Below, piece after piece: positions 25,166 to 33,461 of a stretch of 64,000 nucleotides of DNA. Source of the stretch: an uncultured Anaerolineales bacterium (GTDB lineage: Bacteria > Chloroflexota > Anaerolineae > Anaerolineales > UBA6663). Each line of letters opens with the position of its first letter. The first letter of the stretch is position 1. Made by a program: the position numbers and the translations under genes. The notes beneath the pieces were generated by a model. That model saw only the letters and a program-made list of their open reading frames with translations, was not told the DNA's origin and did no database searches. Location of the stretch: positions 1 through 64,000 of the forward strand of contig CALFZO010000024.1 in the NCBI GenBank assembly GCA_937952305.1, written 5' to 3'.

Positions 25166-25849
25166 ATGACAATCAAGCTCACCTGGTACGGACACGCCGC
25201 GATGCTGCTGGAGGCCGGCGGCGCCCGGCTGCTGGTGGACCCCTTTTTCACGGGCAACCCGGCCGCGCCGCTGTCCGCCGACGCCGTCCAGGCCGATTAC
25301 ATCCTGATCTCGCACGGCCACGGCGACCACGTCGGTGACGCCATCGCCATCGCTCAGCGCACCGGCGCCACGGTGATCGCCAACTTCGAGGTCTGCAATT
25401 GGATCACGGGCCAGGGGGTGGCCAAGACGCATGCCCAGCACCTGGGCGGCGGGTTTCACCACCCCTTCGGCTACCTCAAGCTCACGCTGGCCCTGCACGG
25501 CTCCGGCCTGCCGGACGGCTCCTACGGCGGCAATCCGTGCGGTTTCCTGCTCACGGCCGAAGGCAAGAAGGTCTACCTGGCCTGCGACACCGGCCTGTTC
25601 GGCGACATGCGCCTGATCGGCGAGGAAGGGCTGGACCTGGCCGTGCTGCCCATCGGCGACAACTTCACGATGGGCCCGGACGACGCCCTGCGCGCGGCCA
25701 AGCTGCTGCAAGCCCGGCACCTCATCCCCGTGCACTACAACACCTGGGGCCTGATCGCCCAGGATGGCTCCGCCTGGGCTCAGCGCGTGGAGGCCGAGAC
25801 GCCTTCCAAGGTGCGCGTGCTCAAGCCCGGCGAGAGCTTCAGCCTGTAG
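25166..25849 (+). CDS. Metallo-beta-lactamase-fold hydrolase, UPF0173 type
   Basis: 227 residues from ATG 25166, after GGGAGG at about 25156-25161. It begins with the UPF0173 signature LTWYGHAAMLLE. The di-metal site is H50-x-H52-x-D54-H55 in ISHGHGDHVGD, with further ligands in LACDTGLFGD and IPVHYNTWG. It is the size of the single-domain L-ascorbate-6-phosphate-lactonase-like group; the substrate is unknown. It is followed by a strong terminator at 25868-25897. Confidence 0.9.
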   Translation: MTIKLTWYGHAAMLLEAGGARLLVDPFFTGNPAAPLSADAVQADYILISHGHGDHVGDAIAIAQRTGATVIANFEVCNWITGQGVAKTHAQHLGGGFHHPFGYLKLTLALHGSGLPDGSYGGNPCGFLLTAEGKKVYLACDTGLFGDMRLIGEEGLDLAVLPIGDNFTMGPDDALRAAKLLQARHLIPVHYNTWGLIAQDGSAWAQRVEAETPSKVRVLKPGESFSL

Positions 25850-25867
25850 CGCCCAGCTTCCGACCGC

Positions 25868-25897
25868 AAGCGGGCGCCGCGCGGCGCCCGCTTTTTT
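25868..25897 (+). terminator. Rho-independent terminator after the UPF0173 gene
   Basis: A 12-bp stem, 25868-25879 with 25882-25893 (AAGCGGGCGCCG and its complement), then TTTTTT at 25892-25897, 18 bases after the stop codon. Confidence 0.85.
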
Positions 25898-25990
25898 GTT
25901 GGGTCGGCCTCGGCCCAAAGCCGGATGGCGGAACCGGCGGCGTCGCCTACAATCAACCCGCTGTCTTATCAGGATTTTGCCCGTCACCCT

Positions 25991-27217
25991 ATGAAAACAA
26001 CAGCTCGTCTCTGGCCCGTCCTCGCCCTGCTCCTGGCCGCCTGCTCCCTGCCCGCGCCCGCGCCCACCTACACGGCGCCGCCCCCAGCCACCACCACCGC
26101 GCCGCCGACCGAGACGGCTACGTTGGCGCCGCCCACGGCCACGGCTGAGCCCACGGCCACCGTCGCGCCGACCGACACGCCAACGCCGGCCGGGCCGCAG
26201 TTCCTGGCCTATGTCCGCGAGGGCGAACTGCTGGTGACCGACGTCAGCGGCGGGATCGCCGGCGGGACCACGCAGTACACGCTGGCCGGCGTGGACGATC
26301 TCGTCATCGACCTGGCCTGGTCGCCGTCGGGCGAGTTCCTGGCCTACGTCGCGCTGGCCCTGGGCGAGCCGCACCTGTTCGTCGTCTACGCTGTGGGCGC
26401 CGGCACGCCCGTGGACTTCGGCCTCGGCTACAACCCAGTCTGGTCCCCGGACAGCACCCAGATCGCCTACGAACAGGCCGGCAACCTCTGGCTCACGCCC
26501 AGCGACGCCCCAGCCCCGCGCCAGCTCACCACTCAGGACAATTGGGCCTGGGGCCGGTCGGCCTTCACCCCGGATGGCCGCGCCTTGCTGGTGACCGAGA
26601 CCTCGCGCGACTTCATGGGCGCGCAGGGCAACACGGCCTTTCTGCTTAAACAGTTGGCCCTGGACGGGAGCGGCACGCTCACGGCGTTGCCAGCGGCCGA
26701 GAGCTTCGACGGCGGCCGGCTGCCCTACAACCTGGCCTATTCGCCGGCCGGCGACCTGATCGCGTTCACCACCTCGTATCACGTCAACGCCTGCGCCTCC
26801 GGCGGCGGCCTGTACGTGCAGACTGCTGCCGGCGGGGACCGGCGTGAGCTGGTCAGCCCCACCCTGAATGCATTGACGGCCGGCGCGGCTGAGACGTACT
26901 ACCTGGCTTTGGATTACGCCTGGAGCCCGGCCGGCGACACCGTGGCCATGAGCGCGCTGGTCAGGGATTGCGCCGACCTCGCCACGGTCCCGCCACCCAC
27001 CGCGCAGCTGTCCGTGCTCGACCTGGCCGGCGGCGAACGGCTGGTAATCCCGGGCCTGTTCGCCAACCCCAGCTACGATCGGACCGGCCGCCTGATCGCG
27101 GCCGCCTACTATCCGGATAATCTGAGCGTGAGCGGGCGCATCCATGTCTATTCTGTTGCGGACGGGCAATTGCTGCTGGACCTGGGCGTGGGCAACGCCC
27201 CGCAACTTCAGCCGTGA
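25991..27217 (+). CDS. Lipoprotein with TolB-like beta-propeller
   Basis: 408 residues from ATG 25991. A signal peptide with lipobox LLAAC (Cys18) is followed by a Thr/Pro/Ala-rich linker (about 20-70), the usual form of Chloroflexota surface proteins. The rest shows repeated propeller blades of the WD40-like/TolB kind: LAWSPSGEFLAYV, NPVWSPDSTQIAYEQAGNLWL, YNLAYSPAGDLIAFTT, LDYAWSPAGDTVAMSA. It is likely a membrane-anchored extracellular binding or scaffold protein with an unknown partner. It ends 9 bases from the end of the convergent giant membrane protein. Confidence 0.82.
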   Translation: MKTTARLWPVLALLLAACSLPAPAPTYTAPPPATTTAPPTETATLAPPTATAEPTATVAPTDTPTPAGPQFLAYVREGELLVTDVSGGIAGGTTQYTLAGVDDLVIDLAWSPSGEFLAYVALALGEPHLFVVYAVGAGTPVDFGLGYNPVWSPDSTQIAYEQAGNLWLTPSDAPAPRQLTTQDNWAWGRSAFTPDGRALLVTETSRDFMGAQGNTAFLLKQLALDGSGTLTALPAAESFDGGRLPYNLAYSPAGDLIAFTTSYHVNACASGGGLYVQTAAGGDRRELVSPTLNALTAGAAETYYLALDYAWSPAGDTVAMSALVRDCADLATVPPPTAQLSVLDLAGGERLVIPGLFANPSYDRTGRLIAAAYYPDNLSVSGRIHVYSVADGQLLLDLGVGNAPQLQP

Positions 27218-27226
27218 CGATGGCGT

Positions 27227-30200
27227 TTAATCGCCGACGCTGACGGTTAGCGGCAGGAGCACGCGGTCGAGGGGCAGCGGCGCGCCCTGGGCGTCGAGGG
27301 CCGGCAGCCGGGCCAGGTCCGGCGCGGCGGGGTTATACCAACCCACGGCCACGCCGTATTGGCCGGGCGGCACCTCGGCCAGGCTGAGCGTCACCGTGTC
27401 GGTCACCACCTCACCAGCCGCCCACTGCGAGGTCGGATACGTGAAGGCGCGCGGCATGGCGTCCGCCTGCGTCACGATGACGTCGTCGGCCGGGTTGAAG
27501 ACGTGGACGAAGTATTTGTAGTCGCCGCGCGGCGCCGCCAGCGCGCCCCACGCTAACGTGAGTTCCAGCGCGGCGCTGGTCTGCTCGGCGGCATAGCCCC
27601 AGAGTTGGAGCTGCCCGTCGAACGTGGCGGCCAGCGCGGTCGGCAGCGCCGGGACGTTGAAGACGCGCTCGCGGCCAGTGACGGTCACCGCCCCCACGGC
27701 CACCTCCGGTCCGAGCCCGCGGTCAGCCTCGGCCAATAGCTGCAGCGCCAGCGTGTACTGGCCCGGCGCCAGATCGGCCGGTAATCTCAGCGCCGCGCGT
27801 CCCACCAGCCAGGCTTCGGCCGGCCAGGTGTTTGCCGGCGAACCGGGCGCCAACGCCAGCACCTGCGTGAAGCGCGCGCCGGCGCTGTCCGTCAACGACC
27901 AGCGGGCGTGGAAATCGGCTGGCGGCGCGGCGCCGGTGAGCCAGTGCACGCGCAGGTCCAGCGTCTGGCCCTGCGCGGCCTCGGCCGGCGCCTCCACCTT
28001 CTCGAGGGCCAGGTCTGGGGTCAATTCAAATTGCGCGGTATGCCCGGCGCGCGGGTAGCGGCGATCGAACATGGCCGCGACGTTGAACTCGCCCAGCGGC
28101 TGCAGCGTGTCGACGGCATAGACCGTGACCGTGGTCGTGTAGACCCCCGGCGGCTCGCCGAGGCCGCCCCACGGCAAGCGATATTGATCTGTCACCACTT
28201 CGCCGGGCCGCCAGAGCGCGGTGGGGTAGAAGCCGGCGCCCGGCTGCACGTCGCCGCCGCGCCCCCACTCCAGGCCGGCCGCGTCCGTCAGCCGCAGCGC
28301 CACCTGATAGTTGCGCGTCAGGTCCGCCAACGCCTGCCAGGTCACGTCGACGCGCACCGCGGCCTCGACCGTGGTCTGCGCCGTCAGGACGCGCAGGGTC
28401 GCGCCCAGGTCCGGCGCCGCCGCGTGGCCGGGTGAAGCCAGAGCTGTCTCGTCGTCGATGACCAGCGGCGCCAGATAAACCAGGCCGCGCCGTTGCCCCT
28501 GGGCCGTGACGGCGGGCTCGCCGCCGCCTTCGCCCTGCACTTCCACGGAGACGAAATACACGCCCGGCCGCAGCTGGGCCGACACGGGCAGCGTCACGGC
28601 GGCGCGCGCGCGGCCATCCGCGTCCGGAGCGAACGCCACGCGCGTCGTCGCCAGCGGCTCGGCCAGGCTCGGCGGCGGCAGCCTCAGTGCGAAGGTGGCC
28701 GTCACCGGGCGGGTCAGCTCCCACTCGGTGGACAGCGTCACTGTGCCGCCGCGCGCCAGGTGCGCGGACTCAGGCTCGGCGCGCGTCAGGCGCGTCCCGT
28801 CCGCAAAACGCACCCCGTCCCGGTGCGGATAGGCCAGCAGATCGAAGTCGGCGTTAAGCGGCGCGGTGGAGGCCGCAGCGGGCAGGCTGCTCAGGGCCAG
28901 ACTGCCCAGCGCCGCAACCCCGAGGACGGTCGCCACCCACCCCAACGCCCGCCCGGACACGCGCGGCCAACGCCAGCGCCGGCGCAGCGCGAACACGGCC
29001 AGCGGCAGGACCAACGCGGCCGCGCTGAAGACCTCGGCGCCGGCGCGCAGCGGCGTCCAGCCCAGCCACACCGTCAGGGTATGCGTCCCCGGCGGCACAT
29101 CCACCACGATCCAGCCCAGACCGTCGGCGGCGCGCGTGGCGGCGGGCTGCCCGTCCACCTCGGCCAGCCAGCCCGGCCACCAATACGTCGGCACCGCCAC
29201 GGCGGCCGGCTGATCCCCGGCTACGCTGACGCGCCAGGTCTCCCGCGCGCCCGCCCGGCTGAGGCGCTCGCCCTCCGCCGTGCCCGTCAGCGCCTTGAGG
29301 CCCGGCGGGCGGCCCAGCAGCGTCTCAGACGTGAACGGGCGCGGGACCACGGCTGCCGGCAGATACTCGGCGTTGACAGTGTTGCCGACGGCGGTGGTGA
29401 AATACTCGTACAGGTTCAGGCGTTCGGCCGTCACCTCGGTATCGGCCAGCGGCACAAACTGCAGGCGCAGCCCGCCCAAGCCGGCCAGCGCCAGCAGCGC
29501 CGCCAGCGCCAGCGCCGCCGGCCAGTGCCAGCCCGGCCGCGGCGTCCCCTCGCCGTCGACGAGCGCGCCCGTCAGCGCGGCCGTGAACACGGCCTGGATG
29601 GACAGGAAGCGCCACGGAAACTGCGTGTACCCGAGCAGAGGCACCGCCTCCCACACCGGCCGTGACCACGGCGTGATCATCAGCGTGGCGACGGCCAGCC
29701 CGCCCAGCAGAAAGAGGTCGCTCCAGGCCCAGCGCCGCCGCCGCCAGGCGCGCACCAGCAGCGCCAGCGCGCCGGCCGCCGCCGCCAGCGTCTGGGCCAA
29801 ACCCAGGCTGAACGGCGTCGACGTGTAGTCGAAGAGCGGCGTCGCCTGCAGCAAATCCGCGTCGCGGAAATGGTTGCCGTAGAAGAAGTAGCCTTGCGTC
29901 AGGTCGCCCAGCTGCACGAAGCCGCCTTCGCGCAGCGCCGGCAGCCAGAAGAACGCGGACAGCGCCAGACCCCAGGCCAGCGCCGCCAAGCTCACGCCCA
30001 ACGGCCGCCAGCCGCGCCCGGCCCCGCCCAGGATCACGTAGATACCAAGGAAAGGCAGGAAGTTGAGCGCGGAGATATTGTGCGTGCACACCAACGTCGC
30101 GACCGCGGCCGCCAGCGCGAAGGCGCGGCCCGGCGCTGGCTGCGCCAGCACGCGCTGGGCCGCCCACAGGAGCACCGGGAAGAGGCCCATCGCCCAGAGT

Positions 30201-30706
30201 TCAGCCAGCGAGTCGCCGCGGATGTAGACGTTGACGAGATGGAAGGGCGCGAACGTGTACGCGGCCGCGGCCAGGCCGGCGGCGGGTTGATCAGCGCCCG
30301 AGCCGCGCAGCCAGCCGTACAGACCCACCGCCCCGGTCAGGAGCGCCAGCGCCTGTGCCAGCTTGATCGCCAGCACGTATGAGAACCCGTACAGCTTCAG
30401 CAGCGCCGCGACCTGGGTGGAGAACGAAGCGTAGTAGGTGAAATAGGGCAGGCCGTAGCCGTAAGCGGCGTCTGGCATCCAGCGCGGCGGGAACTGGCCG
30501 CTGGTGAAGGCGGCCAGCCACTGGTGGACGCGGAAGAGCAGGTTGGGCGAGTCGCCGATGCCGCGCGTGATGAGAAAGCCCCCGTCGGCGAAGAGCGGGC
30601 CGACGGCGACCAGCGTGACAAAAAAGCAGAGGGCCGCCGGCAGCCAGCGAGTAAGGCTGGACCACCGGCTGCCCTCCGCCAACGGCCGTGGGGCGGACGA
30701 ACTCAC
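27227..30706 (-). CDS. Giant membrane protein, YfhO/PTPS-related glycosyltransferase-C-like
   Basis: 1159 residues. About ten or more membrane helices fill residues 20-600, with the opening loop FLITRGIGDSPNLLFRVHQWL and the acidic FTSGQFPPRWMPDAAYGYGLPYFTYY region that GT-C-type and YfhO-like proteins use to bind a lipid-linked sugar. The family is often called 6-pyruvoyl-tetrahydropterin synthase-related; this is a database label, not an activity. Residues about 640-1159 form several beta-sandwich-like repeats, each with W-x-A/P-G-E-V-V-T-D motifs (WRPGEVVTDQY, WAAGEVVTDTV). The start ATG overlaps the stop of the LysM gene at 30703 by 4 bases, so the genes are coupled. It is likely a surface-glycan or protein-glycosylation component. 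Confidence 0.75.
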   Translation of the reverse strand: MSSSAPRPLAEGSRWSSLTRWLPAALCFFVTLVAVGPLFADGGFLITRGIGDSPNLLFRVHQWLAAFTSGQFPPRWMPDAAYGYGLPYFTYYASFSTQVAALLKLYGFSYVLAIKLAQALALLTGAVGLYGWLRGSGADQPAAGLAAAAYTFAPFHLVNVYIRGDSLAELWAMGLFPVLLWAAQRVLAQPAPGRAFALAAAVATLVCTHNISALNFLPFLGIYVILGGAGRGWRPLGVSLAALAWGLALSAFFWLPALREGGFVQLGDLTQGYFFYGNHFRDADLLQATPLFDYTSTPFSLGLAQTLAAAAGALALLVRAWRRRRWAWSDLFLLGGLAVATLMITPWSRPVWEAVPLLGYTQFPWRFLSIQAVFTAALTGALVDGEGTPRPGWHWPAALALAALLALAGLGGLRLQFVPLADTEVTAERLNLYEYFTTAVGNTVNAEYLPAAVVPRPFTSETLLGRPPGLKALTGTAEGERLSRAGARETWRVSVAGDQPAAVAVPTYWWPGWLAEVDGQPAATRAADGLGWIVVDVPPGTHTLTVWLGWTPLRAGAEVFSAAALVLPLAVFALRRRWRWPRVSGRALGWVATVLGVAALGSLALSSLPAAASTAPLNADFDLLAYPHRDGVRFADGTRLTRAEPESAHLARGGTVTLSTEWELTRPVTATFALRLPPPSLAEPLATTRVAFAPDADGRARAAVTLPVSAQLRPGVYFVSVEVQGEGGGEPAVTAQGQRRGLVYLAPLVIDDETALASPGHAAAPDLGATLRVLTAQTTVEAAVRVDVTWQALADLTRNYQVALRLTDAAGLEWGRGGDVQPGAGFYPTALWRPGEVVTDQYRLPWGGLGEPPGVYTTTVTVYAVDTLQPLGEFNVAAMFDRRYPRAGHTAQFELTPDLALEKVEAPAEAAQGQTLDLRVHWLTGAAPPADFHARWSLTDSAGARFTQVLALAPGSPANTWPAEAWLVGRAALRLPADLAPGQYTLALQLLAEADRGLGPEVAVGAVTVTGRERVFNVPALPTALAATFDGQLQLWGYAAEQTSAALELTLAWGALAAPRGDYKYFVHVFNPADDVIVTQADAMPRAFTYPTSQWAAGEVVTDTVTLSLAEVPPGQYGVAVGWYNPAAPDLARLPALDAQGAPLPLDRVLLPLTVSVGD

Positions 30707-32214
30707 CGCCGCCGGAGCACCAGGAAACCGGCGATGCCGGCCGCGAGCAGGATCAGCATGATGCCGGCCGCGCCGAACAGGGCCGTGCGCAGACGCGTGT
30801 CCTCGCCGCCCGACGCCGTGGTCGTACCGCCGCCGCTGCCCTGTTGCGCGCCGAACTCGATGTTGACGCTGGCGCCGGCCTGGACTTCCAGCCGGGCGTT
30901 GGCGCTGGTGGTAGCGTTGTAGCCGCTGGGCGGCGCCGCCGCCAGCGTGTACACGCCCGGCGCGATGTTCTCAAAGCAGTGCTGGGTCTCGCCGGGCTGG
31001 GTGATGTAGCTCTGCACGGGCGCGCCGGTGCCAGCCTCGATCAACGTCAGGTTGCCGCCGGCCACCGCGCCCTCGGCCTCCTCACGCAGCGCATTGCCGT
31101 TCACGTCTTCGTAAATCGTGGCGCACAGCTTGCCGGTGTTGGCGGCGGCCACAGCCGTCGCCTGTGCGCCCGGCGTCTCCGCGGCGGCCTGCGTGGGTGG
31201 TGCGGCCGCGGTCGGCGCCGCGTTCGGGTCGTTGGTCGCTGTCGGCGCGGGCGTCGGCGTCGGCGCGGCGGACGGCGCGCCCTGGCCGATCACCAGCCGC
31301 TGCCCCACGGTCAACACGTTCAGATTGATGCCGCCGTTGAGCGCGCTGAGCTGGTCCAACGTGATGCGCGCGTTGGCGGCGATGCCCCAGCCGGTGTCGC
31401 CGGGCTGGACCACGTAGACGATGTTGCCGTCCGGGCCGGGCGTGGGCATGACGAAGGGCACGGCCGTCGCTACGGGCGCCGCCGGCGGCGAGGTGGGGGC
31501 CGGTTGGCCGCCGCCGCTGCTGGTGGGCGCCGGCGCCGGGGCCGCGTCCACCACCACCAGGGAAGCCTCGTCGAAGAAAGCGGCCAGCCACTGGCGCGAC
31601 GTGCCGCGGTAGTCGGCGCTCAGAAAGACGCCGACCTTGCCGCCGGCGCCGACCGTGGTCTGCACGCTGACCGCCTGCCAGGTGTCGTAAGGCGCGGCGG
31701 CGCCGGACCAGGCGACGCCGCCGGCGAACTGGTTATCGCCGCCGTTCGGGTCCAGGCCCACCTGCACGCGCACCGGCGCGGCCGTGTCGGACGGCGTCGG
31801 CCAGCCAGCCGAGGCCACCCACACGCGCGTGTACACGGTCAGCCGCACGGTAGCGCCAGCCGGGGCGGTGACCACCTGCTTGACGCCCGCGAACCAGGGG
31901 TCCCAGTTGTTGATCACGCGCTGGGCGCTGTTGCCGGCGAAGACGAAGGCGCCGGCGGCCCCCGCGCTCAGGCTCTCGATGTTCCACTGGGGCCGGTAGG
32001 CATAATTGAACGAGCCGTCGCTCGGCTTGGCGCTCTCCGCCCACCATGGCAGCCAGTTGGCTGAGCCGGAGCCCGTGGAGCCGGCCGTCTCAAAACCCGC
32101 GTTGGCGAGCAGGTTGGCGCCTTGCGCCGCCGGGGCGGCCGTGGCCGGCGCCTGGCCGGGCGTCAGAAACAAGACGGCCAGCGCCGCCGCGATCAGGAAA
32201 CGTGCGAGTTTCAT
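30703..32214 (-). CDS. Secreted LysM protein with carbohydrate-module-like N-terminus and C-terminal anchor
   Basis: 503 residues. A signal peptide (about 1-27) precedes a roughly 200-residue beta-rich domain that it shares with the protein at 32330 (WLPWWAESAKPSDGSFNYAY, then INNWDPWFAGVKQ, then LDPNGGDNQFAGGVAWS). A Pro/Thr linker leads to a LysM domain (about 265-310, YVVQPGDTGWGIAANARI) and a long Ala/Thr/Pro linker. An SdrD/Cna-B-like domain follows (about 385-455, ATIYEDVNGNALREEAEG), then a final membrane helix (about 478-500) ending in RRR. The topology says cell-surface, membrane-anchored, peptidoglycan-binding. It is co-transcribed with the giant membrane protein at 27227. Confidence 0.8.
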   Translation of the reverse strand: MKLARFLIAAALAVLFLTPGQAPATAAPAAQGANLLANAGFETAGSTGSGSANWLPWWAESAKPSDGSFNYAYRPQWNIESLSAGAAGAFVFAGNSAQRVINNWDPWFAGVKQVVTAPAGATVRLTVYTRVWVASAGWPTPSDTAAPVRVQVGLDPNGGDNQFAGGVAWSGAAAPYDTWQAVSVQTTVGAGGKVGVFLSADYRGTSRQWLAAFFDEASLVVVDAAPAPAPTSSGGGQPAPTSPPAAPVATAVPFVMPTPGPDGNIVYVVQPGDTGWGIAANARITLDQLSALNGGINLNVLTVGQRLVIGQGAPSAAPTPTPAPTATNDPNAAPTAAAPPTQAAAETPGAQATAVAAANTGKLCATIYEDVNGNALREEAEGAVAGGNLTLIEAGTGAPVQSYITQPGETQHCFENIAPGVYTLAAAPPSGYNATTSANARLEVQAGASVNIEFGAQQGSGGGTTTASGGEDTRLRTALFGAAGIMLILLAAGIAGFLVLRRR

Positions 32215-32329
32215 AGTCGTCTTTCAACCTCCGCCAGAACGGCCCCGAACAGCCGCGCGGCGTTTGACCGCGCGCCCTTGGCCGGGCGCCGCTCCGGGCG
32301 TCTTTGCGTCCAGCGTTGGATGGCCGCGT

Positions 32330-33448
32330 TTACGGCCCGACCACCAGCCGCTGGCCGATATAGATGATGTCGGTCTTGAGCGTGTTCCAGGCCTTGATCT
32401 GAGCGACCGTCGTGTTGTAGCGCCGGGCCAGGCGGTTAAGTGTATCGCCGCGCTGGACCACATGGATGACCTGGGCCGCCGACGGCGTCGTCCCAGCCGC
32501 GCCGCCGCGGATGATCAGCACCTGACCGACATAGATCCGATCGGCGTTTTTGATGTTGTTGGCGTTGAGCAGCGCGGACAGCGGGATGCCGAAGCGCCGC
32601 GCGATCGCGCCCAGCGTGTCGCCGGCCTTCACCACGTAGAACTCGGGCGCGCCGGTGGGCGTCGGCGGGACCGGCGTCGTCGTCACGGTGGCCGACGGCC
32701 CGGGCGTGGTCGTGCGGGTCGGCGTGAGCGTCGGCGTGCTCGTGGGGAGCGCCGTGCCGCCCACCGAGATCACCTCCAGCGTCACGTCGTCGAAGAACGC
32801 CGTCATGAACAGGCGCGAGTAGCCGCGGTAATCAGCGCCCAGGAAGACGCCCACGCGCCCGCCCGAGCCGACCACGGTCTCCACCGACAGCGCCTGCCAG
32901 CCCGTGTGCGAGCCGCCGGCGATGGACCAGACGACGCCGCTGGCGAACTGGTTATCACTGCCGTTCGGGTCCAGGCCCGCCTGAACCTTAACGGCGACGG
33001 CCGTCTCCGAGGCGGCCGGGTAAAAGTTGCTGGCCGTCCAGACCCGCGCGTAGGCGGTCAGGCGCACGCGCGCGCCGGCCGGCGCGCTCACCGTCTGCTT
33101 GAGGCCCGCGTACCACGGGTCCCAGTTGTTGACGACGCGCTGGGAGTTGTTGCCGCTGCGGATGAACTCAGCCGCGGCGCCGGAGCTGAGCTTCTCAACG
33201 TTCCAGCTCGGGCGGAAAGCGTAATTGAAAGAGCCATCCGAAGGCTTGGCCGATTCCAGCCACCACGGCAGCCAGCCGGTGGCCGTGGCCGCCGTGCCGG
33301 CGTCTTCAAAACCCGGGTTGGTGATGAGGTTGCCAGACTGCGCCGCCGGCGCGGCCGAGGCTCCCGGCGCAGCCGGGGCCCCCAGCAGCGCCAGGGCCGC
33401 CACCAGGCTGAGCGCCAACCAGCCAGTCAGCCACTTGCGAGTTAACAT
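32330..33448 (-). CDS. Secreted protein with shared N-terminal domain and two LysM domains
   Basis: 372 residues. It starts at ATG 33448, 8 bases after AAAGGAG on the minus strand. A signal peptide (about 1-33, ending GASAAPAA) is followed by the same 200-residue beta-rich domain as the 30703 protein (NLITNPGFEDAG, WLPWWLESAKPSDGSFNYAF, VVNNWDPWYAGLKQ). A Thr/Pro-rich linker follows, then two LysM domains at about 270-315 (YVVKAGDTLGAIARRFGI) and 325-370 (HVVQRGDTLNRLARRYN). There is no C-terminal anchor, so it is probably held by peptidoglycan. It lies 13 bases after the GT39 gene. Confidence 0.82.
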   Translation of the reverse strand: MLTRKWLTGWLALSLVAALALLGAPAAPGASAAPAAQSGNLITNPGFEDAGTAATATGWLPWWLESAKPSDGSFNYAFRPSWNVEKLSSGAAAEFIRSGNNSQRVVNNWDPWYAGLKQTVSAPAGARVRLTAYARVWTASNFYPAASETAVAVKVQAGLDPNGSDNQFASGVVWSIAGGSHTGWQALSVETVVGSGGRVGVFLGADYRGYSRLFMTAFFDDVTLEVISVGGTALPTSTPTLTPTRTTTPGPSATVTTTPVPPTPTGAPEFYVVKAGDTLGAIARRFGIPLSALLNANNIKNADRIYVGQVLIIRGGAAGTTPSAAQVIHVVQRGDTLNRLARRYNTTVAQIKAWNTLKTDIIYIGQRLVVGP

Positions 33449-33461
33449 GGTCCCACTCCTT

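Noticed and set aside
27227..30706. Reading the giant membrane protein as part of the pterin pathway because of its family label 'PTPS-related'
   Set aside because: The label is historical. The protein is a multi-spanning GT-C/YfhO-like protein with no PTPS fold, and it belongs to another operon.
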